Shown here in pieces: positions 45,990 through 60,900 of a DNA stretch of 64,000 bases. Within the stretch, counting starts at the first letter, position 1. Each line of letters opens with the position of its first letter. A program made the translations under genes and the position numbers. A model generated the notes under the pieces. The model was not told the DNA's origin. It ran no database searches and worked only from the letters and a program-made list of their open reading frames with translations. Source of the DNA: Patiria pectinifera (taxonomy: Eukaryota; Echinodermata; Asteroidea; Valvatida; Asterinidae); assembly GCA_029964075.1 (NCBI GenBank), contig CM057129.1, positions 20,079,430-20,143,429 on the forward strand. Direction: 5' to 3'.

Positions 45990-48900
45990 ATGGGTGACCA
46001 AGCACAGCCAGTTAACACCTCGGGAATTTTTCGCACCGTGGAGAACATCAGCGCGCACGGTCTTCCCAACATCGGAAGGGCAGCCACTCACAAGCGCCGG
46101 CTTGTCTGGGCCTGTCTGTTCCTGGCCGGCTTCGGGTTTTTTCTCAGTCAGAGCAGCCAACTGATAGTCCGGTTCCTCAAGTACAACGTCAACGTGAACG
46201 TCGAGCTAGGGTTTGAGACGGAAGCCACGTTCCCCGCCGTGACGTTCTGCAACCTGAACAGGATTCCTCTGTTAGCTGTGTTAAGCGACGGCAAATTCTT
46301 GCAGCTTCAGGGCTTGATAGACGGATTCCTGCAACATCAGGTACAGTGTACATTGTAACCAGTGGCGTACTTAAGGGGCTTGATGCCATCCCTTCTCCTC
46401 GGAGTAACAAAAACAAATGATTACACCCAAAAGTAAGGTTTGTTGGCTGGCCGTCTGTCAGATTGTGCAGACATCCCCCTCACGGCCTCCCCATCAGCAA
46501 AATCCTACCTTCGCCACTGACTATTATGGTGGTTTCTGGATGTTTAGGGCGCAAGGATGGATCCAAAGGGGGTCGTTAAACCACCGCACCCCATCTCCCC
46601 TTCTGACCAAATAGCTAAATAGCGTCACCACTATTAAGCCCGCCGCACACGAGAGCTACGTGCAAAAAGTCATTCGAGGCCTTTTGCTCAGCACGTACGT
46701 AGCTCACAAAATATCCTCTTGTGCGTTGAGTCTTCTGCCTCGCGAGTCCGTGAGACAAATATGTAGCCTGTTTGAATTCTTTCGTCTTGTGAGGCGAAAA
46801 ACTCATCGTGTGCGGCCAAGCTCAGATATTTGCCTCACGGCCTCATGAGGCACGAGGGGGTATTATGTGAGCTGCATCCGTGCCTAGCAAACGGCCTCGA
46901 ATGACTTTTTTGCTCAGCACGTAGCTCTCGTGTGGGGCGGGCTTTATTAGATATTGCAAAATCTTGTTCGTTTTGACTGCAACACCTCAAACCTTTGAAA
47001 ATCTTGAATATCAATACCCCAGTCACCCCCTTTGGAGAGTCCTGGATCCCCACTAGGGTCATTAGCTACAAGCAAGTTGGGGCAAGGGCAATATTAGTCG
47101 ACCGCTTGTTAATTGTGCGCACGTTGGCAAACGCCTCTAGTCGAACTCTGGTCAAAACGTCATAACAAAGCGTCTTGGTCCTGGGTCCCTGTGTGCTTTA
47201 TGATGTGCGCGGCTATTGGTATTACCAGCGATAGAACCGTGCCATGCGGTCCGAAAGTCGAACTGTTGTTAACTATAATTGGCGCTAGAACTTGCTCTAC
47301 GGTTAATACAGAGGATAATGCCAAAGGGAAAACCAGTATAAAATAGCATTTTCGTGCCACAAAGTTTCTTGAAATTGTGTTATTTTGTACGAAATTGTAA
47401 AAACAAAAAAGATGAACACGACCATTTGGGCTAAACCAGTCCCTTTCTAAGAATGATATACGAAAATATTTCGTCAAAATTATAGTTTGCATTTTGACAA
47501 TGTGCCGTAAAAGTATGACGTCGTTCCACACAATGTCTCCTCCGTCATTTTCACCGTGCGTTTAGCACGGGCGATTTAGGTGAACATTTTATAGGTGATA
47601 TTTCTCAGACATTAAGAAAAAATATGACTGTAAAATGAGACAATTTATTAATTATTCATGAAAATATTACAAACATATAGGGCTATTTTTGCTTCATATT
47701 TTCCATATAGGAATATCAATCGTGGGACTATGACTTAACGTATGATGAGATAGACACAAGCTTCGCTATTACAGCCTTGTCGATCGACATCTTGTCGAGC
47801 CTTCCCTATGCAAACCGTTCCTCTACTGGGCATCCTCTATCGGATATGATGCTGTCCTGCACGTTCAGGGGATACCCATGCTCGCCAAAGTGAGTTGCTC
47901 GACTTTCTGTTTATCCTGGTCCTAGGCCCATAGGGCCAGCCTGATGTCCTCATTGTATCTTATTACCTCCCCGGCCGACTGGCTGACTGACCGACTGTCA
48001 CCTGTGTTACAACTGATAATGTAATAACCAACGTATCGCCAACCGATAGTGTAGCAACAATAATATTGACCGACACTGTATCACTAACCGATGTAACAAA
48101 AATTTACCGATAGTGTAGTACAATTTACGTACTATACACTATTGTCACAGCTGATTCTGATTAAGCATAACTTTTCTAACTATTCTAAGTTTCCACAGCA
48201 GGACCATGATTGTCGTTGCAAATTGTACAGTTAATCTTTTGTAATCCTAACTAAATCCTCTACACTGGCCAGTAGACTTTTGTTGTTCAGCCTGGGCTTG
48301 GTGCTGGAAGTTAGTTGGCGTGCTTGAGTACTTTCCAGTATGCGGTAAATGTGAGTGTTGGCTGATACAAGACGGGGCAAAGTGGGTGTGTGTGAGTATT
48401 GCTATACATGCTGTTGTTGGGTTAACACTGTGTTTTGGAGTGCATGCTGGCGTAGCCATTTTTGGCAGCTTGTGCCGTCCCTCGGCCATCACCATAGAAG
48501 TTGCAGTTCTGTGAGGTTCTTGGGTGTGGCTCGGACAAGCATGGGTCAGCGTGACAATTGGACAATCGTAAGCTACATTTCCTTTTGTTGTTTCTCCATT
48601 ATTGCTTGAATTATTGGTGATTGAGTATTGGTTGTTGTTGCTTGAACAAGCCTTGAAATATGTAAATATGTTTTCTTTGGAGAAAGTACTGGCATCGAGT
48701 TGGTTAATTATTTTAATTATAGATGGTCCATGGATGTACCTGAAGTTGATGTACTTGTGATGTACTACCTGGCCCTACTGAAGTTGATGTACTTGTGATG
48801 TACTACCTGGCCCTACTAAGTGGTGAATTCTGAGGGTTGGTCTCATGACCGCCGACTTACAACGCCATGTCCCTCTGACTGGATTTGTCCATCTCTGACC

Positions 48901-51900
48901 TAGACGATGAGAGCGGGATACCTACCGCAGATGAGACTAAGCCTATCAGCAAAACTTCAACAGCAGATTGATTTAGAATTGTATAGTTTCTTAATACTAC
49001 TTTTTGCACTTTGATCACCTGATATATTTACGCACATTTTGAGTGTACCATTTCACATATAAGTTAATAATTTGATGCAACTATTTGCCTGGATATTAAG
49101 AGCATTATTCTGTGCATATACTCTTGTGTATTGCTGCACAGGTGCTGTTGTTTGGATGTACATGTATAATTTGTGAATATTGTGTATTGATGTAACCTGT
49201 GGTGTCCAGCTACATGTAGCAGTGTTCTTTGACTTAAAAGGAATGGAGATTGTTGAATTGGTTTAGTTTAATATTTGTGAGGAAACCCCAGGAATCTATG
49301 TGATTTTGATTGAATCGTTGAATTGGATATTGACTTGTAGGTTTGGAATAGGAAAGTTTTAAGCAGCCAGTGATGTTTAGGTGAACACAGAACGGATTGT
49401 TTATAGTGTGGATTTATGGATTGAATTGTTAATAGTGTGGATTTATTATCCGGGTTGTTCATAGTGCAGATTTATTGATTGAATTGTTAAAAGTGTGGAT
49501 TTATTGCTAGGCACTTACATATAGATACTGGATGCTGATACTGACCGTAGATATTTGATTGTTACTTACCTGCTATAATTCCATTGCATAAACTGAATTG
49601 ATATTTTGAGGTGGTTTTATATGTACCTATAAGCTGACTATTAATACGATTTCATAACGAAGATTTCCCCTTGACATTTCTGAACGTACGATTTTGATGT
49701 TGTGTAAATTTGTCAAATAAATTTGTAAGAGTAATTTGTAAATATAAAGGATATAGTTCATTCGTCTTATTGTGAGAGTCCCGGCAAATGTGACAACTAG
49801 CACTCCATTTTTGTTACATTATCAGTCCTAACCGATAATGTAACAAAAATGTACTGGAAGTGTAGTAACATTTACTACACTATCAATCTTTGTTACATTA
49901 TTGGTTAGTGATACAGTATCGGTCAATTGTTGTTACATTTGTGGTTGGTGATACGTTATTTCTTGGTCATTGCATTATCAGTTGTAACAACCTGTTATTT
50001 AGATGCACTGTTTCTCATTGAAAAGCATGATTTTCTGTATTAAAAGATAATGCAAACAAAACTACCTTTTCAGATGCATCTCTTAGTTCTGATATGTAAT
50101 ATAACCCCTTCAAAAATAATGTATATTCATGCTTGAACATTCTCTTTCATAATCATGATATAGGAATTTCACCCATTTCTACAACTACCTGTACGGCAAT
50201 TGCTACACGTTTAATTTTGATGGCAGACGCGCTCAAAAGGTAACACAGGCCGGGCCATTTGGTGGTAAGTGAAGACATCTTGACAATATAGATTACAGAC
50301 ACTTTAGGACCATTTCCTCTCTGTGTATTTTCATCATTTGAAGCAACAAAATTGCTAACGTTTCAGCTCAGTGGTTACTTTACATTTTGAGAGAACATAC
50401 GATACATTTTTTTAGTCTGGTAACTGGAAAACAGCCCAATTGGGCTACAAAATGCGCTTTGGACGAAATGATGTTAATCTGAAAGAACATTTAAAAGTAA
50501 GATATAAACATCCACACAACTATCCTTTTAAAACTGGGCGTTTTTGTGTTATCCTGTATTATGCGTGCGTGAACGAATTTCGGGGTCCACCTTTGCGACC
50601 ATATGTTTGAAATAGGATAAGTAAACGATCCAAAACATGACACTTTCGAGGATTTCAGGACATAGTGCCCCTATTCAGTATGATGTGCTTTTCATCTTGA
50701 CTCTTTTTTTAACCTGACTCATACTCAGGACTTACTATGGAGCTTTACATTGATCAGCCACAATACGTACCCGGTCTACAGAACTCGGCTGGAGTCAAGG
50801 TCTTCATCTCAGAACAAAACCAGGTCCCGTTTCCTGAGGACAAAGGGGTCATTGTCGGCCCTGGTTACGAAACCTCAATTGCATTGAAGAAGGTGAGTCC
50901 GTCTCGTACCCATTTTGATCCTGTCATCTCGGAAAGCTGCCACCTGTAATGCATGTGCCATTGAAAACTCAAGGAAAGGCTTGAAAAATAACGTCGGTAA
51001 TTTTGTCCTTGGCCATCGCCAATAATTTTAAGACAAAGTGTTATTAAGCAGTTTTGTTTTCTCAGTTGCGATTGATTTAGCTGATTGGATCTCTGCAGAA
51101 ATAGATTACTCTTTCTCTCATAACATGTCTATTACTGTTGAAAAGGCTGGTCCATACTTAAGATTGGATTAAGCTTATAATGCTTCCCTAAATCAACCAA
51201 TCTATGCCAAGGTGGCTTGTTTGTCTCCGTTTTATAGCTCCATGCTTGGGTGCACTTGTTGACGGTCGACCGGCCGGGTTATAGAGTAAAACAAAAGCAA
51301 GTCTGAGGCCATATACCAGGCCAGAATGGGAACACTGCAGTGGCGTATAAATATGTGTCGGCAAGTGGGATGACCAAAAACCCTAAAAGTACCAAAAACC
51401 TAAAAGTACCCGGCCGTGGAATTCCGAAAGTGTGTGTGAGTATGTAAACACCGGCAATCGTGGACTAGGGACAAAGGGGTAAGGGCACAAACAAGGGTCC
51501 ACGATTGGCCGAATGTCCACGATCTCAAATCGTGTACAAAACCAATGAGAGTTGTTGCTAAAAAAGTACAGAGGAATGAGGAGTAGGGACAATAGGGGGT
51601 CCACGAATGCCGGTGTTACAAAGATGTGTCTGGGTGAGGGGGGGGGGGGAGTTGGACACCACATGACACCATGGGGCGCTGTTCATGATTCAAATGCGCT
51701 TCTTATGCAAACTTGCGCGCTTACGTCCCTTAACCCTACCCATCCCCCTGGTCAAAAGGTGGGGGATTACCCCCCCCCCCCGGATTTACGCCTATCGAAC
51801 AATGGATGTTTAAACTTGCATAGTGGAACCTAATTTGCTCTCATGATCTGCAGCAAGCAGTTGAAATCGAAACACGCATGTGTAGTTTTCTGGGAAAACC

Positions 51901-54900
51901 TCTTTGCATTTATTTTGAAGTTAATAGTCGCGTGGAATACGACGATTCATTCCATTAGTGTCAATGTCTGTAATGTTTGTACCTTCTTAAATGCAATATT
52001 AAACAGTCTTTAATTGCTGGGCGCGGCTGATCCATTAGCAAGGCAAGCGAGTAAATTACACTAATGGTCTAATAACACCAATGTCTAATGGGTCTAATTA
52101 AACATGCCCAGAAGCTTATTGATCAGCCTGAACGAACGATGCAAGTTTGTTGATTCGCCAAGATGATACGGGACTTGATTTTATATAATGACGACTGCAT
52201 CCTGCTTAGATTTTGCAAAAAAAAAGAGTTAATTAATGACACTCAAAACACTGTCCTTTTTGCACGAGTTAATATGAAGGTTCCGTTCAATGTAAGTTGT
52301 TTTTTTTCAATTGGGTGCATAATAAAGCACAGTGCCGCACTAGTATTTTCATACAAGGGGCATTATAGTTTCTCTGCCGTTTCCAAATTCTGAGCCGGGG
52401 AACACAAAGGGCCAAAGGCCTCCAGCGAGAGTCCCATGGCGTGACCACCCCCTAAGTTATGCCATCGGGGGTAACAGTCCATACGTGATCATTAATGTCT
52501 CCTCCAATGTTTGATAAATGAGTGAATGAAGTTTTCGGATACCCTGATTTCAGTCGGCAAGACATGCTGTAGGCACCACCGACAGACAGACACAGGCATC
52601 GTCTTTTAATTTCCTCTATTATACCTATCCTTTTTATGGTCATTGCGACAGGCCCCATGCAGTATAGTAGTCAATGGAATAGCCGCTTGCGCACAAGCGT
52701 CTATGATATGGAACTTTTTACTAATAAATTGCACATTGCACAATAAATTGCACATTACGCGCATGCACGCAGGCGCGTAAATGGGCCTGGCGTCAAAAAG
52801 CAAAAGCGGTCCAATGAAAATGTACAGGGCTACAAACATTCGGGTCATTCTCCGGGCTGTGACACGCACCCTACTGATGACTGAGTCATGACCGACTGAC
52901 TGACTGACTGACTGACAGTCCGACTTGTGAATTAAACTTGCATAGGCCGTATTTTTTTCCACTTTGCTGGGGGGAGTTAGCCGGCATAGTCCTCTTCGCA
53001 CCTGTTTCATTGACTTACTGACTCCCCGACATGTCACTTGTGCATTCAACTTGCATAAGCCTCGCCTTGGCCAAAGCAAAATGACCCAGATGACTGGCAT
53101 CAGCTTTACTGGGTTTGCTTCTGGTTTGTTTTCTCATGAGAACTGTGAAGTCGCAGTTTTTGTGTAAGTAAAATGCTTGCGTTTACACATTTTAGCCGTT
53201 TACTCCTTTATGGCCAGGACTAACTGTATGAAATCACTCACACAGAGAGAAAACAAGTTGAGAGGTTCTTGCCCCTTTTAGGTTCGTATTGATCGAATCG
53301 GTGAGCCTTACACAAACTGCTCCAAGGGTGCGAGTACCATCTACAGTGACTTTTATGAGAATGTCGATTACAGCCTGTTGGTAAGTGTCCTCTGGTTCGA
53401 AGGTAGCTATTCATTGTCCAATTATGGAATTCTATGGAATTATTCATTACATTCGAATTTCATTTCATGCGTTTTTCATTTCCATATTGCGTATAGCACA
53501 TAACAAAAGGTTCGCACCCAACTAAAATAACAATTATTCATAAAAAGAGCGAATTAGTTGGAGTAAATGCTCGTCGATCGAGGAAAGGACCCCAGAATAT
53601 GTCCATCTAAATTTCTTTTAGTCGCTCGATTAATATCTCATATTTTACATTTACGTAAAAAAAATTCAAAATATGGGGTTTCCCATTCTCATTTTTTTTA
53701 TTTTGAGGAATTTGCTATACGATGGAAAAGATGGATAGAATTTATATTATGCAATATGTTTAAAAACAGACAAAATCTTCTTTAGTTTTGTGTGAGTGCA
53801 TGTACATTTGATCATAAGTAAATTACGCCCCATGTGTGTTCAGTTCAAAAGTTTTGCGAACAATCATGTGCAGTAACCAGGTGAAAAACAACAGTGATTA
53901 ATTCACTCCCATGCACCTGCGGAATCCGTTCATGGACTTTTGAAAATGTGTCACACGAACTCTTGTCCAATAATTACATGTCACAATCTTAAAATATGGG
54001 TGGTATAACAAAAACTTTGTTCGATGATATTCTACTAATTACACACCAGGCATGCGAAAAGAGCTGTGTGGTCCGAGAGATTTTGAAGGCCTGCCAATGC
54101 GCCGACGTGAGATACCGGTTCACCGATGAACACAAACCGTGCTATTCGTCTAACATGACACTGAGTAAGGATATTGTCGAACATTTCTAGAAGTAACATT
54201 GACTAGATGGGTAGATGAGTGGCCGGGAGTAGTGGAGAATGAAGGGGAGTTTGTGTCTGTATTGGGGGGATGGGAAGAGGTCTTATTCTCTCACTCACAT
54301 CAGCACCAAGAATCGATATGAATATGTTATGTTCATGATGATCAGAATGGAGAGGTGGTTGATCGAGGCTCAATGAGGATGATGGAATATTGGGGATCAG
54401 CATGATGACAAGGAGATTGATTAAGCGTCAAATAATGAGGATGTTATTGATTATTGGCTGGTTGGGATTACATGCGATATTTGATTGATGGGAAGAGAGG
54501 TAAATGAGGATTAGGGGATTACGGGGATTTTCATTGATGGTGATTCCGATGTTCTACATTTAGTGTAACTATCAGACGATGATGAGGGTATAATAGTGGA
54601 TATCTTAAAGGCAAGGAGATTGATTAAGCGTCGAATGGTATTAAGGATGAATATGGACTATTGACTGATTGGGATTATTATGTGAAATATAATTGATGGG
54701 GATAATCAGTATTATGAGCATCAGAGATTACGGATATTTTCATTTTCAAGGGCGGATCCAGAGAGCATAGTGACGGTGGCTGAGGCTGTGCCGGGGCGGA
54801 GGGCTAGGGGCTCTTTCAAGTGAAAATTGCCATATTTAAAAAAAAATCGGTCACTGCCGGGGGAGGATGCCCCCTCCGCACCTCTTGATCCGACACTGGC

Positions 54901-57900
54901 TTCTGGTAAGACTAACTGGGATTATCGGAACGTACATATAAGGATATTAAGGTGACAATGACTGTTGCGACAACGACAATGTCGAACGGACGACAATTAC
55001 GGCAACCGACGATGAAGCTTACAATCATTGTGGCTATTATAGTGTGCCAGCCAAACAGGAAAAAGTCCTCTAGAAAAAAAATTCACGGCATTTTTTGGTA
55101 ATAGCTGGCACCCATGCTAGATCAATTCTTTGAACCATTACAAATAAGATGTGGGTGGATGCCATCGTCAATTTTGGATTTCAAGGTCATTTTCAAGGTC
55201 AAGTGAGGTCAAATGAGGTCAAATTTCACATTTTTTTTATTATGTAGCGAATTTTATCTAAACTGATAGATCTATCCACTAAAACTATTTTCATTATCAT
55301 GTAAATATCCCCAGCTTGTTAAATACATCAATAAACTTTCATTTTAACACACAACTATATGGCATTAGGAAACACAAAAGTGTGATTTTCTCCAAATGTG
55401 TATATCTAAGTTGGGGTCCTTTATGGACATTTCAAATCATATGGGCCAGCAGCATACCATCACTACAGCTGACCAGCCACTGTGTAGCAGGGGCAAGGAA
55501 CTTGTATGGGCGAATCCCAAGTTTGAGAAAGTATTTTTTTTTTCGCTTGGGAGGACTCCATGTCTGCTTCAACTTCTTGAAAGCCATTGGTCACCACATG
55601 GAAAATGCTGGCCTTGATGATCTCTGGACTAAAGCAGGTGTGTATGCAGCCAACACGACAGAGAGTCTATGCTTGATGACAAAGCCTGCTACTGTGCTCT
55701 GAGAGGGCACCAACTTGTCTATGAAGCTCTGTGGCACATCAAATGGGAAACGTTTGAGTCCTGACTGGTTGAGAATGGTCACGAACATGATGTGGAAGTG
55801 AAAAAACTTACCTGAAATGTGGCTAAGTTGTTCACAAAGAATGATGGCAGCAAAACAGAGGAACTGTGTAATGCAGTGGAATGGCTGTCAAATTTTCTGA
55901 ACAGTAAGAATGTTCAAGGCTCATCAAAGAGTTTTGACAAGAAGCAGTCCAACAATGCAAACTTCACCTTGTGGTCAACATACATGGAAAGGGTGGAGAT
56001 CCTGCTTGACTTCATCAGGGTAGAGAGATGGTAACCGGACTATTAATCTTGAAGCCTTTGCAGCAATGCTGCCATGGCTCACCATGCAGTACGACCACAC
56101 AAACTATGTAAGATGGGGACCTGTCTATCTCACAGTCATGAAACTCCTTGAGGAGACAGTACCAGATGTTTATGCTGAGTACATCGATGGTAATTTTGTT
56201 GTGAAGAGATCCCACAGGCGCTTCAACCAGGTTCCCGCGGATCAAGCAACTGAGTGGATTAACAAAACTTGCAAGATGCACAACGGTATAATTGGCATGA
56301 CACGGAATGATCAAGCCAGAAACAGATTTTGCATCACATGGTCAAAACTAACGATCACGCATCACACAGGACATGAAATTTTGGATTCTAGACGCTCTGT
56401 GGTGTGATCTGAGGCAATTTCTAAACACTTAAACCAATTTTTTTTTAAGCAAAAGATCGTAATTTAAACATAATTAAGTTCAACCTGGAAGATGATAAGA
56501 AAGAAACCATCTTCGTCCGTATAGTCTTCATTCCCAGAGAAAGCGTGATGTGAACGATGTGAAGAAGCTTGTCACACAATCCGATTTGATGTGTTTCAAA
56601 TACACACCTCCGTCCTTGACTGAAGAAGAGGGAGATGACCCCAATGGAAAAGACATCCCTCTGGTATCATTGGCAACAAGAGACACTGCACCAAGTGACA
56701 CAAGGAGCGATCTACTCCCAGCTCAAGATCGAGGATAGCTGCACCTTCGATTCTTACCATTGTCAGGTGGCCGCCTGATTGAAAAAACTTTGGGGTGTAA
56801 GACGTGATTAGAAAAGATCACTCAAAAAGCTTTGCTGACCTATACAAAGCAAGCGTTTCAACCAAGCATAATGTACAGAAAACTATCAAAGCTGACAGAA
56901 AGTTACTCCAGAGACTGCTCAATGCCGTTACTGCAGGTCGGCCATAAGAAATGCTGGCCATACTAAGCAGGAAATATCCCCAATTCCTGTGTCTTTGGCA
57001 AAGGCTGGAGGTGAAATGAACTCGACACCAAAGGCAGAGCTGATCAGCATCTTGACGTCTGGACTTAACACACTCCAGAAGTTCCTCATTCTGACAAGAA
57101 GACGTGTGTGCTGGTCGATGGCTATGCACACATCCAAGCTCTTGGAAAGCCTCAAGGATGTCAGACGTTTGGCGACTATGCTACAAAGTGTGGCAAATTA
57201 CTTTGGACTGCACACAATGAGAGTTGATGTGGTGTTTGATCGGTACATTGGGGAAAGCTTGATAAAGGTAAAAACCCGTTCAAAGCGAATAGGCGAGAAA
57301 AAGCCAATTCCAAAGCTCATTGATGGACGTCATGTGCCACTTCTACATGTTTGGAGGCAATTCATTGCATTATATGAAAACAAGGCCAATCTTGCTAAGT
57401 TTCTGTCTAAGGCCATCTTGGAAAAAGGAATAGATTTAACATATATATATGCAGGTACGAGCTGGTAACAGGAGGCAGGTTCTCTGATAACAGAAACAAG
57501 GTTTACAAGAAGAGGGGACAACGAGCTTCGAGGAAACCATGAAGAAGCCTACACCAGAATAATACTCCATGTATGTGAGGCTGTCAAAGAAGGATATCAG
57601 AGACTGCTGGTTGTCTGCAGAGACACAGATGTCATGTTACTTGTACTTCTGATTCACTTCCTTTCAACCCAAGCTGAAGTATGGATGGTCGCTGGGACTG
57701 CTCAGAAGAGGAAATGCTACCCAGTTAATGCCATATCTCAGAGACTTACACAACCTGTGAGGGATAATGTGCTTAGCTTTCATGCACTGACAGGCTGTGA
57801 TATACAACCTCCTCCTTAAATTTACTGGCCATGGGGAAAAGTCGTGCTGGAAACCTTCTAGAACCAACCACAACTTGTCAAGAGAATTGGTCGTGATGGA

Positions 57901-60900
57901 GACCTTGCGCCTATTGAACAATTTGCATGTGACCTTTATGGCACTCCTGAGCTGTCAACCGTGCCAGGTTGCAACTTTTTGGGAAGGCTAAGAAGAGCTT
58001 TGAGGTACTGCTGCCAACAAGAGATGCCCTGGAACTCCACACTGTGCGTGCAAAATACCAGGCAAAGATCAGGTTCCAGGAAGACCAGGAACACATCGAT
58101 ATATCTTCTCCTATTGATACTTTAAGCTCGGAAGATGGAGTCAGGCTGCCTTAAAGCAGTTTGGGCACGGTTACCTCCTATCCCATCTGCCTGTCTAGAG
58201 CTTGTTACTTGTGGTGCCAAATAAATCGAAGTTCACAGCAGCCCGATGCACTTGCTTCCGAAGGAATCTGAGGTGCACTCTTGCCTGTGGGTGTGATGCC
58301 ACTAAATGTACATGTAACTGCTGCAACCCAGCTGGCCAAGACTGATGAACCAATACAATAATAAAACTGTATATGTACACAATCACGTAAGATGTATTCC
58401 CTATTTCTTCAAGTCTTTTATGTAATATATTATAATATATTATATATTGTAATATCTGTACAGTGAATCATCACAGTAATGACCGAAGTGCAAGGTATAA
58501 TTTAAGAAAACAAGTATATAAATATATATATAAATATTGTGTGTATATTTCTATATGTTAGGTGAAAATAGTACCTTTTTTCCTTACAATGTTATATATG
58601 GAGATAAAATATTTAATTTAACCTGTTAATTACAACTGCCTGGTGTGCCTAACTGTAGGATAAAGATATTTTCTGAACAATACTTACGCTAGTAAGCTCC
58701 AAAATCTTCCAAAATACAAAAGAAATACACTTTTTACAATATTTGACCTTTGACCCTCTAAATGACCTTTGGGGTCAAAATCCAGGGTGGCATCCACCTA
58801 CATTTTCTTCCCCATCCTATGACTGATTGATCTAACATGGTTGCCTGCTATTACCCCAAAATGCCGTCTAAAGTATAATATGCCGTTTTGGCTGGTCCAC
58901 TATTAGTATAATAAATTTTGTTCGCATTTGCAGCGGACTGTGCGAATCGGATACACGAAGCCTATGCCTACAACAATCTAGACTGCCACTGCCAGTTACC
59001 ATGCAGGTACTAAAGCCCATATCATAGCAGATACAATTATGTTACATTTTATTTAAATTAAACGTAAACCATTTTGTATTATGTCGTATATTAATGGCCG
59101 CAAGTCCGTTGCACACTTTGACGCGAATGAGAAAGCACAGCAAGTTTGAACGCCAGGCCTGTAACAATCGTTGCCGAATTCGCCGCAGTTTAAATGTGTT
59201 CACATCTTGCGGCTTCGAATTGCAAAAACTGGCCGTGATGTCACAAATTCGCGATCGATTTTAGCGTTCGCACTCACTTTCATCCCGAGTCTGAACCGGC
59301 GGTTGTCCCTTATTCATTCGTCTTTGTAAGCGCCGTATCCAGGAGGGGGCAACTTTGTCTCCCTCCCCCAACACTATTCCCCAGCACGGTATGAGACGAA
59401 GGGGTACCACCCCCTAATATCCCTTTACCCTATGCAAACCCTAAACAATTGTTACCTGACACATCTCCCTAGATATCTCAAAAGAATTTCAGAGATTCTG
59501 GTAACACAATGACCAACACAAAAGACGGGGGTAGCTCCCTCCGTCTCATATCGTGCTACATAATGTCCAACCCAAGTTTTTTCTCACACCGGCGGCATTT
59601 AGATGGCGTCACCAAACAAACAGGTATTTTTAAATGGTAAAACGGTTCAGACGTCAATATAGTAAAGTCTTACATTTCCTCTCCCCCCCCCCCCCGGGCA
59701 TCCAAAGCTGAAATACTCTGCTCGTCTTCGTCCTTTGACCAATCAGTTGGCATTTAGGCATACTATTGTGCCTTAATCCGGTTCGTTAGTAAAAACGTCA
59801 TTCACGCACGCCCACAAATATTACTGATTACTAGCGCCCATTGGCTACAAACGCGCGAGCTCCGTTAACTTCCGGTTTCAATCGTGCAGAATGTGAACGA
59901 ACCGGTGTCATATGAAAATCGGACTCGTATGAAAATCGGACTCTTTTTTCCTTTTATTTGTTTTACCCTCTCACATGACCGGTCCCTCTCCTAATTATCT
60001 ATGCATGAGCATGCGCAATACCACCAATGAGTCCGAATTTCATAAAACCGTAATTCATGCTACACCGGATTTATCCGATTAAGGCCGTGTCCGAATTACT
60101 TGGCTTCGGCTTGCAATTGCACACGAGTCTATGCAAAGTGGCTGCAGCCGCTACCATAGACTCGTGGGTTGTTTTAAGCCGTATCGGACACGGCTTTATT
60201 AAGTATAGGCCGAACAATGTGGGAAAAAACTTGGCGCACCCGAGTGAAACGAATCCAAGCTGTTAGCACCGCAGATTGTCGTGCCAGAGACGCGCTGAAC
60301 CAAAACATTCCAGAGATTTAAATTAGCTACCATAAAAGTTCGACATTTGAGACAGTCTTGGATCGACTCGATAAAAAAAAATAATACAGAAAGTTCGCCT
60401 CTCCAAAAAAATTGTCTAATGTTGTTTGGCTGGTTTGGGATGCTCCAATAATGGCTCAGCGCGACTCTGAAACGCCAGTCATCTAAAACGGGTGTGACAC
60501 GTAAACATTAGGGCATTTAACGTCTGTATGTAACGTCTTGCAACGATTGATATTATACCTTCGTCTTTAAAGGTAGGAAGTTGTTAAAATGAGGTTGAAT
60601 GTTTGGGTTTTTTATAGGGAGGATGTGTTTGAAGAAACAGTATCGACTGCGCTATGGCCGAATGACAACTACCAGGTACAACGTCACGCGTAATGAATTA
60701 TTAATAATTGAGAATTTTATTTTAAAAACCTAACTACATGCATATAAATCGAAAGTGTGGGATGTGAAGATAATTGGGGCTGGACTCTGTGAAACTATTT
60801 ATGGTACCTGAGTAACGGTACGAAGTCGACAAAACTTTGGGTAAAGATTAAGAAAGTTGGTGACGGCTTCGCCCATAAGGGCGCCCTCTACCGGAAATTT

